A DNA stretch of 64,000 bases, taken from Callipepla californica brunnescens. Lineage: Eukaryota > Chordata > Aves > Galliformes > Odontophoridae. The notes beneath the pieces are model-generated. The model was not told where the DNA came from. It made no database searches and worked only from the letters and a program-made list of their open reading frames with translations. Positions 14,130 through 60,653 of the stretch are shown piece after piece. How positions within the stretch are numbered: position 1 is the stretch's first letter; every line of letters starts with the position of its first letter. The stretch spans positions 121,617,723 to 121,681,722 of the forward strand of contig JALIRH010000001.1 in the NCBI GenBank assembly GCA_023055505.1, given 5' to 3'. Made by a program: the position numbers and the translations under genes.

Positions 14130-17100
14130 TGAAATGTCACTAAGTATGTGGGGGTGCCACTAAATAAAGCTGCTCTGATGTTTTGAGGGAGATGAGTTAC
14201 TTTACAGGCTCCCTGATGGCTCCAATGACTGCCACTGAAGCTCGGGTACCCATGGACAGGAGGACACATCCTATCTGCAGCTGAAGGGTCCAAACTGACA
14301 CCAGAACAAATGCAGGTGAGGTGTCTGCTGCAAGCCACAGCTGGGAGGGGGGTCCTTATAGTTGTAGGACTTCAGGGAAGAAAAGGAAGTTTTGAAGGTT
14401 GTCAGGAAAGGAGATCGACCACACCAGCCAGCAGCCACAACCTTCCCCCTCCAGGGTCTAAGCATCATTTTAATCACAGCTGAGGGCATTCCTTTTCCGT
14501 GGAATAATGAGCTGGGTGTTTTGCAAGCATCACACTTCATTAAGTGTTTTTATAACATTACTTTGCAGCTGCAGGGTGCGGTAAGGGGGGTCTGCATCTC
14601 TGACTTGCTCAGCACAAAGACTCGTACGCACTCGGCTTGATGAGAGATCGTCTGAGCAGGAAAAAAACTCAGACTGGCACAAAATGAGGAGTGGTTGCGA
14701 TAAGTCTGGCATGTGGGGAGTCCTCTGAACTGCCTGTCATCCTCAGACACTCACCACAAGGGAAACTTAATTAAAGTGATGCATTGAGAGGGGCTCGCCA
14801 CTCTTCTCTCCAGAACAGCTCATCACTTAATCAGAGAAACAAATCGTGCTCAGTGCTTTACCGGAATAACTGAGACTCTTTTGGACAGGAGATCCCCAAA
14901 GAAAGGCTGAGAGCAGTGAAATATATCTTACCAGCACCGTTTTCAGCTTGTCTTAAGGATGAAAATCCTGCTGGTGATGGTTTAGTCTGGATGATGTAGT
15001 GTTAAACCACACTTGCATTCGGTAAAATGTGTGGCTGGGAGAGCAGAAAACCCCCCCCTCATCATGCCCTCCTGCTTTGCTGGCAAGTGACTGAGTCCTG
15101 CAGAAATCTTTCCTTAAACAACCTTGCAATGTCTCTGGCAGAGTGGATAGTAATGCAGAGAGTCCAATTCCCAGGGAGCTGACTTTGTTGGAATTTTTGG
15201 GTGAGCAGGGGATTGGAGAGTAGATCAGGGTCCAAGCCACCCCAGCTGAGCTGCTTTCCAGTTTAACCAGTTGGAAATCTGTACTGACTACCAGCGAGGG
15301 AGAGCTCTCTTGTGGGATGTGTGGGGCACGAGTTTGTGTCAGTTGTTGGTGATTAATAAGGAAAAGAAAGGATGTGGAAGAATGACATGGCAGTGAACTG
15401 CAACCAGTGTCAGCTTGTTTTGATCTTCTCCTTGCAGAAGCAAGGAATAGGGACGACAAATAACTCTCCCAGTGTCAGAGAACCACTTTTGGCACCACTG
15501 TACTCCTCAAAACCAGCTGAGATGAAAGGAAAGGTCCAAGACTTGTGAACTGCAAGACCGTGTAGGACATCCTTCTGCAAGGCACAAATGCACTGGCTTT
15601 TCTCTATATTGCTCCGTGTCAGGGCTGTGCCAAAGCCACCACCACATGAGGGTGGTGGCAAGGCCAACAAATGTTTGATATGTGTTATTCTGTCTGTGGT
15701 GGTGAGAAGGGAGTAAGCACAAGAGGCAGAAGAAGGATGAGAAGAAGAAACCATATGGTGGTGCATGATTCCTGGCTCAAGGCATATGTCTTCTTACAGT
15801 GTCACACAGCCATACTTCCTTATCTCCTCTTATAATGCCATGCAGCTATGCCTCTTTATTGTTGCATGGATGAAATGGTGTGGCCTATCATCTTTAAGAC
15901 ATCTGTGATCAAGAAGGGAACCTTATCCCACCTCTCCGACCTCCTGCATCACACTCACCTCTTTGGACCTACCTTGGTATCCAGTGATGAAGATACAAGT
16001 TACTGTGCTCCTATTGTACCCACGTACCCATCTCTGCAGTCAGCTAGGCAGGAAATCCTTTGTCAGACTCTCATTTAGACATTTCAGTGTTTAGAAAGAG
16101 CAGCCTAAATTGCCCAACATGGGGTGAAACATGGCTTGCACATATGTCTACACTCCCAGGGAACAAGCAGAAGTGACAGCTTTCTGCCACACCTGCTACT
16201 TTATCTGCTTAGTATTCCAGCCACTCTCACTGATGCTGATCCAGATGCAGGCTTGGAAGCATTTCATGCTTTCTAAAACACAGACAAGTATCCCAGACTC
16301 CAATATTGTATTGTATAACACAGCATGTTCTCTAGCGACAGCTTCTTTAGAAGAAAAGAGACAACTTTGTCTCTTTTTCACAGCATTAAGCCCTCAGTGC
16401 TGGTAGCAAAAGGTAGAATGCCTTCCCTGCACTCATACCCATAATAAGTCTACTGAAAAAGAGGCAGCCTGAGAACCTCCCACCAGACCTCTCTCTTTTG
16501 TCTGTCTTTGAGCATTGCAAGACTCACAGAAGATAGTCTGGCATCAGTCTGAAAGGTCAAATACAAACTTGGCCAGGGTTGGAGTCTGGTTGTGGACTGC
16601 ATGTGGAACTTCTTGATACTTGATGGAAAATTATGAAAGCTAATGAAACTGAATCACGAAAAGTCAGGATAATGCAACAAAGATAAGGGAAGTTTGAGGA
16701 GGACCTTTCCTGACCAATCCCTGATTTGTTTCCCTGAAGCTCTCTGCACAAACCTGCAGAAATCCATAAGCCCTGGCCTCATTATTGGCAAGCCAGGTGG
16801 TTCCTAGGACAGCAGATCCTTCAGTGAGGTGTCACAGAGCCCAGTGGCCAGAGAGAACGTTCCCTTCCATTTCTCAGTACTGTTCTGCCTATGTAGCCCA
16901 GGAATCCCAGGCCTCAGGTATTAGAATGTGATCCTGAATGCATCACCAGCAAATCTAAACTCAAGGAAGAGGGGGACACAGTCAGTAACAAAGCTTCAAT
17001 CCTGGAGGACCGCATGTTAGTTGAGGTTTGGGCCAACAGAATCCTTGTGCTATTCAACAAGGAGAAATGCAAATTTCTGCACTCAGGGCAGAATAAACAC

Positions 17101-18570
17101 ACAGAACAGTGCAGGCTTGCAGGCCTTTGACTGATAGGACTGAAGAGCAAGGTTGTGATAGAGGCCTGTTTGGATAGGAGCCACGGTTAAAGCAAATGGT
17201 TGAACTGGGATACGTGTGTCCAGAAGCTCCAGTGAAGTTCTAATGCATTTCTGCTTTGCACTGGAAATGCAGCTCCTGGAATAATCATTCTGAACCTCAC
17301 AACTGCAAGAGGGATGTGGGGGTTATCTATGCAAGGCCATCCTCTACAACCTGTGGAGGGTGATCTGTGGAGGCTTAGTCATGTTTTTCATGACATATGG
17401 GGAAACACTGGATGAGATGGGCTCATTTAGACCAACAAGGAAGAGTCTGCCCTTCAGTAGCAACCAGAACCTTAAGGACAACAGAAAAAATGTCAGGATC
17501 CAGTTCTTAGGAGTGTCACATATCACAAAGGGAACGAGATGCATTATGAATGGGAGATGCAGGTTTCTTTCTCTCTAGGACAGTAGTTCAGCCCTGGTAT
17601 GTCATTAGAGAAGTGCTGGACTCTCTGTTCTTGGAGGATATTGAGGCTCTCTGATAGGAGAGTGAGCTGGAAATGGATGACTTAGCTCTAACAATCCTAT
17701 CTGGATCCCACCGAACATATCCACAGTTCTTCAAATCCCATAAAACCTTACAGCCCCAGATCAGTGGATCAGCCTCCTCAGGAATATACTATTTCACCAT
17801 ACCTAGCTGTTTCTCTCTCTCTTTTTTTTTTTTTTTTTTTGTCTCCTGTGGCTCCAAGTATCTGAAATTTCCATGCTGGCTTGCAGAACTCTCAGAAAAC
17901 GTCTCATGTCTGCTGCCCATCCACAGCACTGCTGGAGGCAATGGAACAACATGAAGCCAGTCTGAGAGGCTTACCATTATCAGCTTAGGAGATGTAGGTC
18001 TCCAGGGAATTTTAATCAGCAGAAACACTTTCACACCCAGAGAGACAAAGATATTATCAATTCCCTTAAATGGGCACCAGAAGAGGTGAGTTGCAGGACT
18101 CTCTCACCATTCATCCCATCATATATTCTGCCCCAAGGACTGCCACGGTGCCATGCTGATTCTCAGCAGCTAATGCTCTGGCTTTTCAACCACAGATGTT
18201 CTTTTCAAAGCTTAATTTCTCTGACACTAAAGGATTTCCTTATCCGTAGGACACTATACTTGGTTCTCTTAAATGCACCATGTGTGATGGTCACTCTCTA
18301 AAGCTGTGCCGTTCAACAGCAGGCTGCTGCTCCTGACCAATGCCTTGCTGTGCATTTTCAGTGCCTATTTCCACAAGTGGTTCTGATTTGTATTTTTCTC
18401 TCCCCCTCTCTGAGGGCACTTGGCCTGCTGTAGTGTACCATGCTGTGCAGCAATAGATAATAGGGACTTAGCGAGGTGTTAGCCTGGATGTACATGTTTC
18501 AGATGGAGGGATTAGCACCTGGGGGCTTGTACAGGACTGACTCCTGGAGAACTGGGGTTTGAAGTACACC
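14130..18570. other. Intergenic DNA without recognisable genes
   Basis: A minus-strand frame of 168 codons (14953-15459) overlaps the next minus-strand frame of 118 codons. Neither has recognisable motifs or flanking splice logic, and both are treated as chance. A 19-base poly-T sits at 17822-17840. A modest CpG cluster lies at about 14575-14650. No RNA gene or element can be supported. Confidence 0.55.
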
Positions 18571-18574
18571 AGTA

Positions 18575-18807
18575 GGGGATATTTAGACTGGAATAAGGAA
18601 AAATTATTTCATGATCAGGGTGGTGAGGCACTGGAACAGGTTGCCCAGAGAGGTAGTGAGTGCCATGTCCCTGGAGAAATCCAAGGTTAGACTGGACAGG
18701 GCTCTGTGCACCTGATGGAGTTGTGGGTGTCCCTGCTCACTGAAGGGGCATCAAACCAGATGGCCCTTAAAGGTCCCTTCCAGCTCAAATGATTCTGTGA
18801 TGCTATG
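18575..18807 (+). mobile_element. CR1 LINE 3' end, plus strand
   Basis: Recognised from the order TTTAGACTGGAATAAGGAAA, GGTGAGGCACTGGAACAGGT, CTGATGGAGTTGTGGGTGTC, CCCTTCCAGCTCAAATGATT and the tail TCTGTGATGCTATGAAT. Only the 3' untranslated part remains. Confidence 0.87.
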
Positions 18808-18930
18808 AATATCTGCAGTGGCATTAATCTTTTGATGTGTGTCTCACAACACTCTTCATTAGACTCCACTTGAAAAAAAAACAAATTATGTGGTTGACAT
18901 CACCACGGATTAAAGCAATTTATCTTTACA

Positions 18931-18955
18931 TTTATTTATTTATTTATTTATTTTA
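18931..18955. repeat. TTTA microsatellite
   Basis: About six consecutive TTTA units in an AT-rich context. It shares composition with the TTTA-rich patches near 12.13 and 20.82 kb. Confidence 0.9.
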
Positions 18956-19227
18956 TCTTTTTCCTTCCATGGTTAAGAGAATTGTAGCTATTGCTGATTA
19001 TTTGATGGCTGAGTCTCACTTAGGACTGATTGTATCTATTCCCTGTAGGCAAGAGAAAAACCTGAAGACAAACAGAAGGAGACCTTTGAGTTTTTTGCTT
19101 AGTTACCTCAGATATTCCCTTTACTGAAGAGTTAAAGTTGTGATTAGCAGATGAGCTGCTCCAGCTGGATTAACGGAGTTTGAGCAATGCTGTGAAATAA
19201 CCATCTGCAACCGTCCATGTGGTTTGA

Positions 19228-19331
19228 ATCATAGAATCATTTGAATTGGAAGGGACCCTTAAAGGTCATCTAGTTCAACTTCCCTGCAATGAACAGGGAC
19301 ATCAGAGTTCAAGCAGGGTTCCCAGAATGGT
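19228..19331 (-). mobile_element. CR1 LINE 3' end, minus strand
   Basis: Starts TCATAGAATCATTTGAATTG and continues AAGGGACCCTTAAAGGTCAT, the reverse complement of the CR1 tail, then TTCCCTGCAATGAACAGGGA. Truncated after about 100 bases. Confidence 0.85.
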
Positions 19332-22300
19332 CTTTAGAATCAGGGTTATCTTTATGAGTGAAAATTAAAAGGCATTATAAATAGGCATGCACTGAAGCAG
19401 TGGATATTGACCCCCATTAGAGTTCTCTGCATGCTCTGGAGAAGAAGTGAAATCAGAACAAAGCTGCTTTCCCTCAGAGAGGGTCCTCAGAAAGGCTTTA
19501 ATAAAATTTCCTTCTGATTAGCTTTTCTGCCAGTTTAAATAGGGCTAGTTAATTGCCAGTTACTTCAGCAAGCACTTGCCCAACCCTATGGGAAGAGTAG
19601 CAGTGAGAAGGTTTGGACAGACCCTTTGATTTTCTTGGAGCAGGCTTAGCAGGGAGTCAGGAGAGACAGAGCTGCAAGGCACTGTTACAGCAGCCCACAG
19701 GACCCGGACCACAGGTGAAGCAGGAGAGCTGAAACCCTGGTTCAGACAGCACAGTGGGGATACTACATCATTTTCTCATGTCATGCTGTGAAACAGTTGA
19801 TGTTAAAACTCCTGGAAGTGGGAAGGAGGTTGCTGCCCAATAAGACCTTCTGCCCTCACTGGAAATTTCATGCAGCATCATTTGTTATTTATTTTTTTTC
19901 TTCTTTTCTTTTTCCTGGCACTCCCCTTATGGATGAAGTGGGATCTGAGAATGGGAATGTAGGAAATCATGGTGTATGCTGCTGATAAATGAATAATGTG
20001 CACTATGAATGAGAGCTCTGATGGAACAGAGTTTGTGTGCTGGGGTGCCCAGATGCTGATAGACAAGGGAGTTGGGGTGGAGTCTACAGTTAAAACTGGG
20101 AGTATGTTCCTCTTGTGTCTTGTTTTATCCCACACCAAAAGAGTAGAGAATACTTTGAAAAAAGTGCATACTTTTCTTAAGCAGCCTAGACAAGGTAGCC
20201 AAACTGTGTGTGTTCTCAGTTTCTAAACCTTTAAGTGATGATGATGGTTCTGTTCTGTGATCAAATATCTTCTAGATGTTCAGGTAGCATGATGGCAGGG
20301 TTTAAAGGTGAGCGTAATGAGGAGCAGGGTTGGAGGTGGAGAGATAGCACCAGTAGTGCTTGGTCTGTGCTATTGTTCAATATCCAACTTAATGCTTCTC
20401 CAGGTAACATTTTAAAGTTCAGATGTGTAGATATAGTTGTAAAATGGGCTACTTCCTTGCCAGAAGCTAGGAGAGACCTACTGGCACAGAAAATGTTCCA
20501 GGATTGTTTTCTCCGTGCAGCTTATAAAGCCTTGATGTAAGCAAAATGCAACTTAGTGTTGCGTTCAAACTTTATTTTAGGGAGAAATTCAGCTTATCAG
20601 ATCTGTCAGAATCTAATCAACGCTCCAGTGGGGTTAAGCGGTTGCACGAAAGTTTGCAACATAGCAAAGATTAAGTCACCACAAAAAACGTCAGCCAAGC
20701 CATTCGTGAGTCGGTTGACGCATTTGGAAGTCGTGTTGCCATTCACCGTGAACAGAGCTGGCTAAAACCCATCATTCTTTTTTTTTTTTTTCTGCCAGGA
20801 GATTTAGTGTGGATTTCGTTTATTTATTTATTTCACTGCTATACCGCACTGAAGCCATTCATTTCTAAAATATCCAAAGAACTGCAAACTTCTTGAAACT
20901 AGAAATGCCATGTGAGTTTGCTGTTCTCAGGTCTTCTGTTAAAGCCATCTGTGACACTTTCATTGCCACTGAGCTGCCGTGGCTGTCTTCCAGGCTCCTT
21001 TGTGAGGGCTGGACCTGCAGAGTAGATATCAAACAGTCATCTTCTTTCAGCTGCACTACCTTGATTACCATGATGATCCTTGGGATCTCCTCCAACCCGA
21101 TCCATATGAGACAAGCCTTACTGCTATCTCTATTCACAGATAAAACTCCTGGCAGCTTCTAAGGCCTCCAGACACAAATCTAGACATTGCAAGAAAAACT
21201 TACAGACTCGCTGGGCAAGTGTTTTTCATGAGATACTCTTATCTCCTACTGCATGTAATTTTTAATTGCTTAAATAGTCCCGCTTCATTAAACCTTGTGT
21301 AGAGAAAATGGTGAACAGTAGTCACCTCTTAGTTCAAATCAGAACGAGATTCTAAGAAGCTGGAAACCTTCCCTGGAAGAGATTTCTCTATTTATTGCTA
21401 AATAATGAGCTTCTGGAGATGAGGTTGTCAAAGACTCGGATTTTGATGCCTAAATAAATACATATATTAAGACCTCATCTGGTGTTATAAGGCTATTCTC
21501 TGCCAGCTCTAATACAGACAGTCCTAACTACCTGCACTGTCATATATTCCACTAACGTCAGTGCCAGAGACTTCAGATCGCACAAGATATGAAAGCAGCG
21601 TACAAGAAAGCCAATTAAATTGAAGCACTTTCAGAAGAAAGTTATTTGAGCCTGATTCTCCAGAACTCTTCAGGGCTGGTGCAAAACCAGAAAAACTGGA
21701 GGGATAAAAAGAGTAGAAGGGATTCTGCATACTGGACTATAACTTGAGAACAGGGTAATGTGACAGAGCAGGCTATTCCCTCCCCAAAATACACAGCACT
21801 GCCAAAAAACATGGGATGTCAAACCCTTCTATGCCACCCTGCCAAGAAGCTGACGTCAGATTGAGCTGATGTCAAGCTTACTCAAAGTCAAGGAAAGGAC
21901 AAAATGGAAAGGAATTGGTAATGAATTACAAGATGAAAGTTAACTAACGCCAGTCAGGAAGGTTGGCAAGGTAATAAATCTTATCAGCTCAATTTTACAT
22001 AATTTCTTATTGAATCACAGGTCTGAAATGTAACATCAAGTGCTGATGTTGTCTTCTTAAATCCTGCAAGGCATCATCTGAATGAAAGGTGATATTCGAG
22101 GGAGGCAATTTGTGCTACACAGTCATTGTGTCCACATAACAAGGAAATAAAAATGATTAATTGATAACTTGAAATAAAACAATGGATGAGGATGCCTCAT
22201 TTGGTAGTGCTTTCTAGTGGAGCCTCAGGGGGATCTCATTTTTTTTCCCAGTGCTGCTCAATAGCTGTATCACATTATCTCAGAAGGAACAGAAGAATCA

Positions 22301-22389
22301 TTATTGATAAAACTTGCAGATTTGCCTGGACCTCTCATTATGCTGACACATTTAAAAAGTGTCCTTTAAACCAAGAACAGATGGGTTAC
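19332..22389. other. Intergenic DNA; CpG-richer patch near 20.63-20.75 kb
   Basis: No exon or RNA gene is recognised. The segment 20620-20750 contains about nine CpG in some 130 bases, which stands out against CpG-poor surroundings. Short TTTA repeats occur at about 20.82 kb. Elsewhere it is plain sequence with only short overlapping frames. Confidence 0.55.
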
Positions 22390-22475
22390 ACAGAATCATT
22401 GAAACACAGAATCACTGAATCACAGAATCATAGGGGATGGAAGGGACCTCCGGGGATCATTAATGAGAGGTTCCC
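22390..22475 (-). mobile_element. CR1 LINE 3' tail, minus strand
   Basis: Contains a run of the reversed 8-base tail repeat (CAGAATCATTG, CAGAATCACTG, CACAGAATCA) followed by GGATGGAAGGGACCTCC and GGATCATT. Only the terminal part of a copy is present. Confidence 0.8.
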
Positions 22476-22609
22476 TGCAGTAGTTTTATATACACTGGAG
22501 CAAAGAATTCAGACTGTACTTCCAAGGCAGGCATTTGTACTAAGGAAAGCAGAGTTGAGCTTGCACTGTTGCTGCAACTGTGCTCATGTGAACTACAGAA
22601 TTTTATTGG

Positions 22610-22690
22610 GCATGGGGGTGATGGGTTGATGGTTGGACTAGATGATCTTAGTGGTCTTTTCCAACCTAAATGGATCTATGGTTCTATAGG
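22610..22690 (+). mobile_element. CR1 LINE 3' end, plus strand
   Basis: GATGGGTTGATGGTTGGACT, then AGATGATCTTAGTGGTCTTT and TCCAACCTAAATGG, ending TCTATGGTTCTATAGG. It lies about 135 bases after a minus-strand tail, so two insertions converge here. Confidence 0.85.
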
Positions 22691-23716
22691 TAGAGAAAAG
22701 CAGGTGGCAAAGAATGCTATCGCCTTTATACTCAACCATGAAAAACTGAAGCTTACTAATGGATACTATTTCTAATTTATCCAGTGAAGGGATAAGGAAA
22801 ATCAAAACAAAATGAATGTCCAAAGCGTTATAAGGACAAAATCCTGGAAGCACGCTCTATGGCAAAAGCCCTAAGGAGATGTTTACTTATTTTATGCAGA
22901 GGATGATAGGATGTGAGCTAATTATGGTGTGCAAATGCCTACGGGAAAGTGATATTTATTGTGCTTCCTAGCTTTTTTATTCTCAGGCAAAGGCGGGGTG
23001 AGAGCCCATTGCAGGAAGCTGAATCCAGACACATTGGACATGAGGTGGATATTTTTAATGTTGACAGTAATTAACAGTTGGAATAATAGACATAGGAGCC
23101 TGACAGATCCTCCAAGGCTGGGACTTTTAATTAAGGCTCAGAGGACGTGAAGAAAAAAAAAAGCTCTCCCTCAGTTTTCTCTATAATCATTGGAGATGAA
23201 GGTTTTTCTGCAGGGAGTGTGGTAACAGAAGCCAAGCATTCCCCATTTCTCTCTGCTGGCTGCAGAGAGTTGCAGTGAGATCTGCTTTATTCAGCAGGAC
23301 CCTCTGGGATAAGTGGTTACAAAATGCATTTTATTTCCAGCATGCTTGGCCAGGCTTCTGCAGGAGGGCAGAGAGAGATATTAGAGCACCCTCTTCTGCT
23401 CTAAACATTTAAAGCAAAGTGAGACAGCTGCAGCTCAGCCTTCCCATGGGAAGTGCTGTGGATGCATAAATACATACAGCTCTCACTCACTTCAGTGAAG
23501 ACAGAAGCAATCTGATGGTATACAAATAACAGCATGACAGAGAAACACTGTATGATATGAGTGCTGCAGCAAAGATGAGTTTAAGACGTGGGAAAAAGGT
23601 AGGCTTTGGAAACATAGGTAGGATCTTAAACTATAACAATAATTCCAGACAGACAGATTGACTTATTAACATTTTTAATTATTCTTTTTTTTTTGCCCCA
23701 GCTGGGTGATAATTGA

Positions 23717-23871
23717 CACAAGCTGCCCAGAAATGTGGTGGGCCACTGTAACTGAAGGTGGTCAAGAACCATTAAGATGTGGTACTGAAGGACATAATTA
23801 CTAGGAGAGGTGGGATGGGTTGGGCTTGGACTTGGTGGTCTTGGAAGTCTTTTCCAACCTTACTGATTCTC
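23717..23871 (+). mobile_element. CR1 LINE 3' end, plus strand
   Basis: AAGCTGCCCAGAAATGTGGT, then TGGTCAAGAACCATTAAG, a GGGATGGGTTGGGCTTGGAC block and CTTTTCCAACCTTACTGATT. Only the 3' untranslated part is left. Confidence 0.85.
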
Positions 23872-24310
23872 TTTCCGTGTAGAGATAGCAGGGTTAAATC
23901 CATCCCTGGGAATCCAAAGCATGGGGATGGACAGGGCAGAGCTAGTGGAGGTAACCAACTTCTCATACAGAGGATGGCCTCCTGCCATTGGCATTATTAG
24001 TCTGCTCTTTCACTGGCAAGCAAGAAGCAGAAGGGAGAAAGTGTTGGAGGTTTCAACCCACTTGGCTATGGAAAAACATTGCTAAGAGTCAGGGTAGGAA
24101 TACTAATGAAAAGACCTCCACATCTTCTGTCTTTCATTGCTGGATGCCTAACTCAAAATGTTTTCTTTTTCAGCATGGGATGTTTTAATGCTATAAACAC
24201 CCCCTAGAAGTGAGCCTGTGGTGCTACAGCAGGAGACTTTACAACTGCTGACACCAAATTCACCTGTGCAGTACCATTGCTGATGCAAAAACTGTGAATA
24301 TGTTGTATTT

Positions 24311-24360
24311 CATAGCATCTTAGAATCATTTGAGTTGGAAGGTACCATTAAAGGTCATCT
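24311..24360 (-). mobile_element. Short CR1 tail fragment, minus strand
   Basis: CATAGCATCTTAGAATCATT followed by TGAGTTGGAAGGTACCATTA and AAGGTCATCT. Just 50 bases of the terminal region remain. Confidence 0.75.
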
Positions 24361-25576
24361 CAAAAAAGATATATTTGTATGTACATAAACATGTACATTA
24401 AACTTTTATGCTCACACTCCTAGCAACACAAACCTTGTATAATTTCATTCTTTGATTAAAACACGGTGTGCAAGCTTAATTAACTTGATGCATACTAAGC
24501 AGCTTCCTGAATCCAAGCTTGAAGTTAGCATGCCTTTTAAGCACTTACCAAATATGAAGCACTTTGGTAATTCCTGATAACTACCTTGAGCTATACCAGT
24601 CACCACTGAAGCAAGTTTCCAGCACCCTTCCTGTGTCTGTGAAAGGAAGTGAATGAGCAGCAGGAAATGAATGGAGAGAGCTGTTCTGCCCACTGCGGCT
24701 GAGTGACTTTGTGGCTTCCCATAATCGTTAGTCATAAAGAGAGACCTGGTACTGAACACACACTGAGGAGATATACGTAATTTATATGACATACTTGAAG
24801 TACTGCTGAAGGGTTGAGTTACAAATGGCTCCTTCTAGACCAAGTGCTGGTCTTACGACCTCAGCTAAATTATTGTAAGGGGCTTTGTACTGTAGCTAGG
24901 GAAGGTGTGGCAATGTTCAAGGTCTCTCCAGTTTGACAGTTTCATTGCCAGATCCACTGGGGAAGGAATGAGTCTGGAGGGGGTTGCTGAAGTGTTCAGT
25001 TGCAGCTAACTCTAATTCTAAAAGGCCTGGAAAAATAACCAATAATCTTTTGCTGCAAATATAAAAAGCTCCGTGTGTCTCATGATGGGTACCAAAGCAA
25101 ACAAAGAAAATGAAACTGAAAAAAATCAGTAGTATGGTGGAGTCTGAAAACAAATATTCTGCTCAACCCAGACCTGAAATAGCTCTTAGCTCTGCTGCTT
25201 TCAGGGCATAAGCAGAGCTATCACTGCTGTGGTACACAGAGACTCAGCTGTTCTGCATGGCACAGATCTCAGGAGCTAATCCCACTAATCCAAGGGCAGA
25301 GCTTTAAGATGCCATCCCTACAACTGCTGAGTTAGATACAAGTAAGTCTTTGCACTGAGACAGTTTGGAGGAAGGCATCTTGGGAGTTCTCTTCACTGAG
25401 AGCCAAAGATCTTGGGATGGTGCACCTCAAGTCATGAAACCATGGAGGAAAAGCATGGTCCTGACCAAAGGAGGCACAGGAAACTTTTGACGCCGCATGG
25501 AGCATCCCAGTGGAATTGTCCTGTGCAAACCACAAGCTGAAGGAGGTGAGCACCCAAGCAGATTTCCAGGGAAGAC

Positions 25577-25588
25577 TTCCCTAGGGCA
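25577..25588. promoter_or_regulatory. Possible EBF/Olf-1-like palindrome
   Basis: TTCCCTAGGGCA fits the EBF consensus TCCCNNGGGA except for the last base. It lies about 1.15 kb upstream of the first coding ATG. EBF proteins act on many olfactory neuron genes, so the site would suit a GC-D-type gene, but such short matches arise by chance. The transcription start is unknown. Confidence 0.2.
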
Positions 25589-26737
25589 GGAATCATGCCC
25601 AACGAGAGCCATCACCGCCACTGAGAAGCTGCACTTCTGCGTGGTGGCTCTTTCTGTATTTACAGAATGTTCTGCACTGCAGTGCTCTGCATTGCATCTC
25701 ATGAAGTCTGGGGATCCAGGATGAAAATACTTCTCTGCTAATGAACAGGTAAGCTGGTAAGGGACATTCTACTTTTAGAGCAGAAACCTGTTTGGCTCAG
25801 CAAATTTTCTAAGCCCTGAGATGACATTGTTGATGGTTGAGAAACTGTTGTGGGTTTGGGATTTCTGTGCCTGGCTGTGAAGGGTAAGGTTTTTACTCCC
25901 AACAAACAGAGAGCTCTGAGTCTTTAACCATGAATATTTTATGCCAAGAATGATCTCAAAGCTTTTGCCATGTTTTGCCATGTCAGTTGTTCAGCAGTCT
26001 TGTCTAAATCAATTCATGACCCTCCTTTTCCCTCATTTTGTGACCTGCTAATGCATCTTTCAGTTCCCCAAGTTTAAGAGACTCTGGCAAGTGGGACAAA
26101 TTTGTCCCCAGAAATCTTCTCCAGAAAGTTTTAATATGTTATGCATGTATATATACATGTGTAGGTACATGCTTATATGCATCAATAAATGTGCACATGT
26201 ATTTATGTATATATGGGCCCTAGTGCACATTTAAAACTCACTGAGGATTTGGGATTGGCAAAAGTTGCTGACTAGTGCATTTGACCTTTGTGTGTTCTTA
26301 CATGTGCATTTATCTGAGTGATTTGGGACTTATCCTTCCAAAGAACTGAAAAAATAGCGTACCCATGGGTTGTGCTTTCTGCTGCAAGCAGAATCTCTCT
26401 TCAGTGGCTTATTTCAAAATATATAGCAAAACATTTAAAAAACATTTTTATTAAGTCTGGAGTTCATGACTACAGGAAGCTTAATTGATAATTTGTGTGG
26501 CTGTGTGGTACACTGCCTTTTGTGGTCTGTGTCCATGGGTCTGCACTGGTTCTTGGCACCTCACACACTTGCATCTTGAGATCTGTTGAGTAATTTGGGC
26601 TGATTCAGCTGTATGTATATGTGCTGAAGAAATCTGTATGCAGGAAGGCAAATGTAATCTACTTTTCTTCCAGCAGCTGGTAATGCACTCCTTTGCTTCC
26701 TGAAGAACTGAGTTGAAGTCTCCCCACTTGTAAAACA

Positions 26738-60653
<33,916 letters not shown>

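Larger units (their letters stand above)
22691..26737. other. Region upstream of the cyclase gene; promoter not resolved
   Basis: Holds two CR1 pieces (23.72-23.87 and 24.31-24.36 kb) and no recognisable exon. A 5' untranslated exon is likely somewhere upstream, as in the human retinal cyclase genes, but cannot be placed. A palindromic TTCCCTAGGGCA at 25577-25588 resembles the EBF/Olf-1 consensus TCCCNNGGGA, and an ATATAAAAAG occurs near 25.06 kb. Neither is proof of a promoter. Confidence 0.5.

Noticed and set aside
14953..15459. 168-codon minus-strand open frame, overlapping a further 118-codon frame
   Set aside because: Composition is low in conserved motifs, there is no family resemblance and no flanking exon structure. 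Frames of this length occur by chance in a window this size.
22186..22629. 147-codon plus-strand frame
   Set aside because: It passes through a minus-strand CR1 tail and part of a plus-strand CR1 end, so it is a repeat-derived coincidence.
25059..25072. ATATAAAAAG as a TATA box for the cyclase gene
   Set aside because: It lies about 1.7 kb from the first coding exon with no other promoter evidence; such AT-rich matches are common in this DNA.
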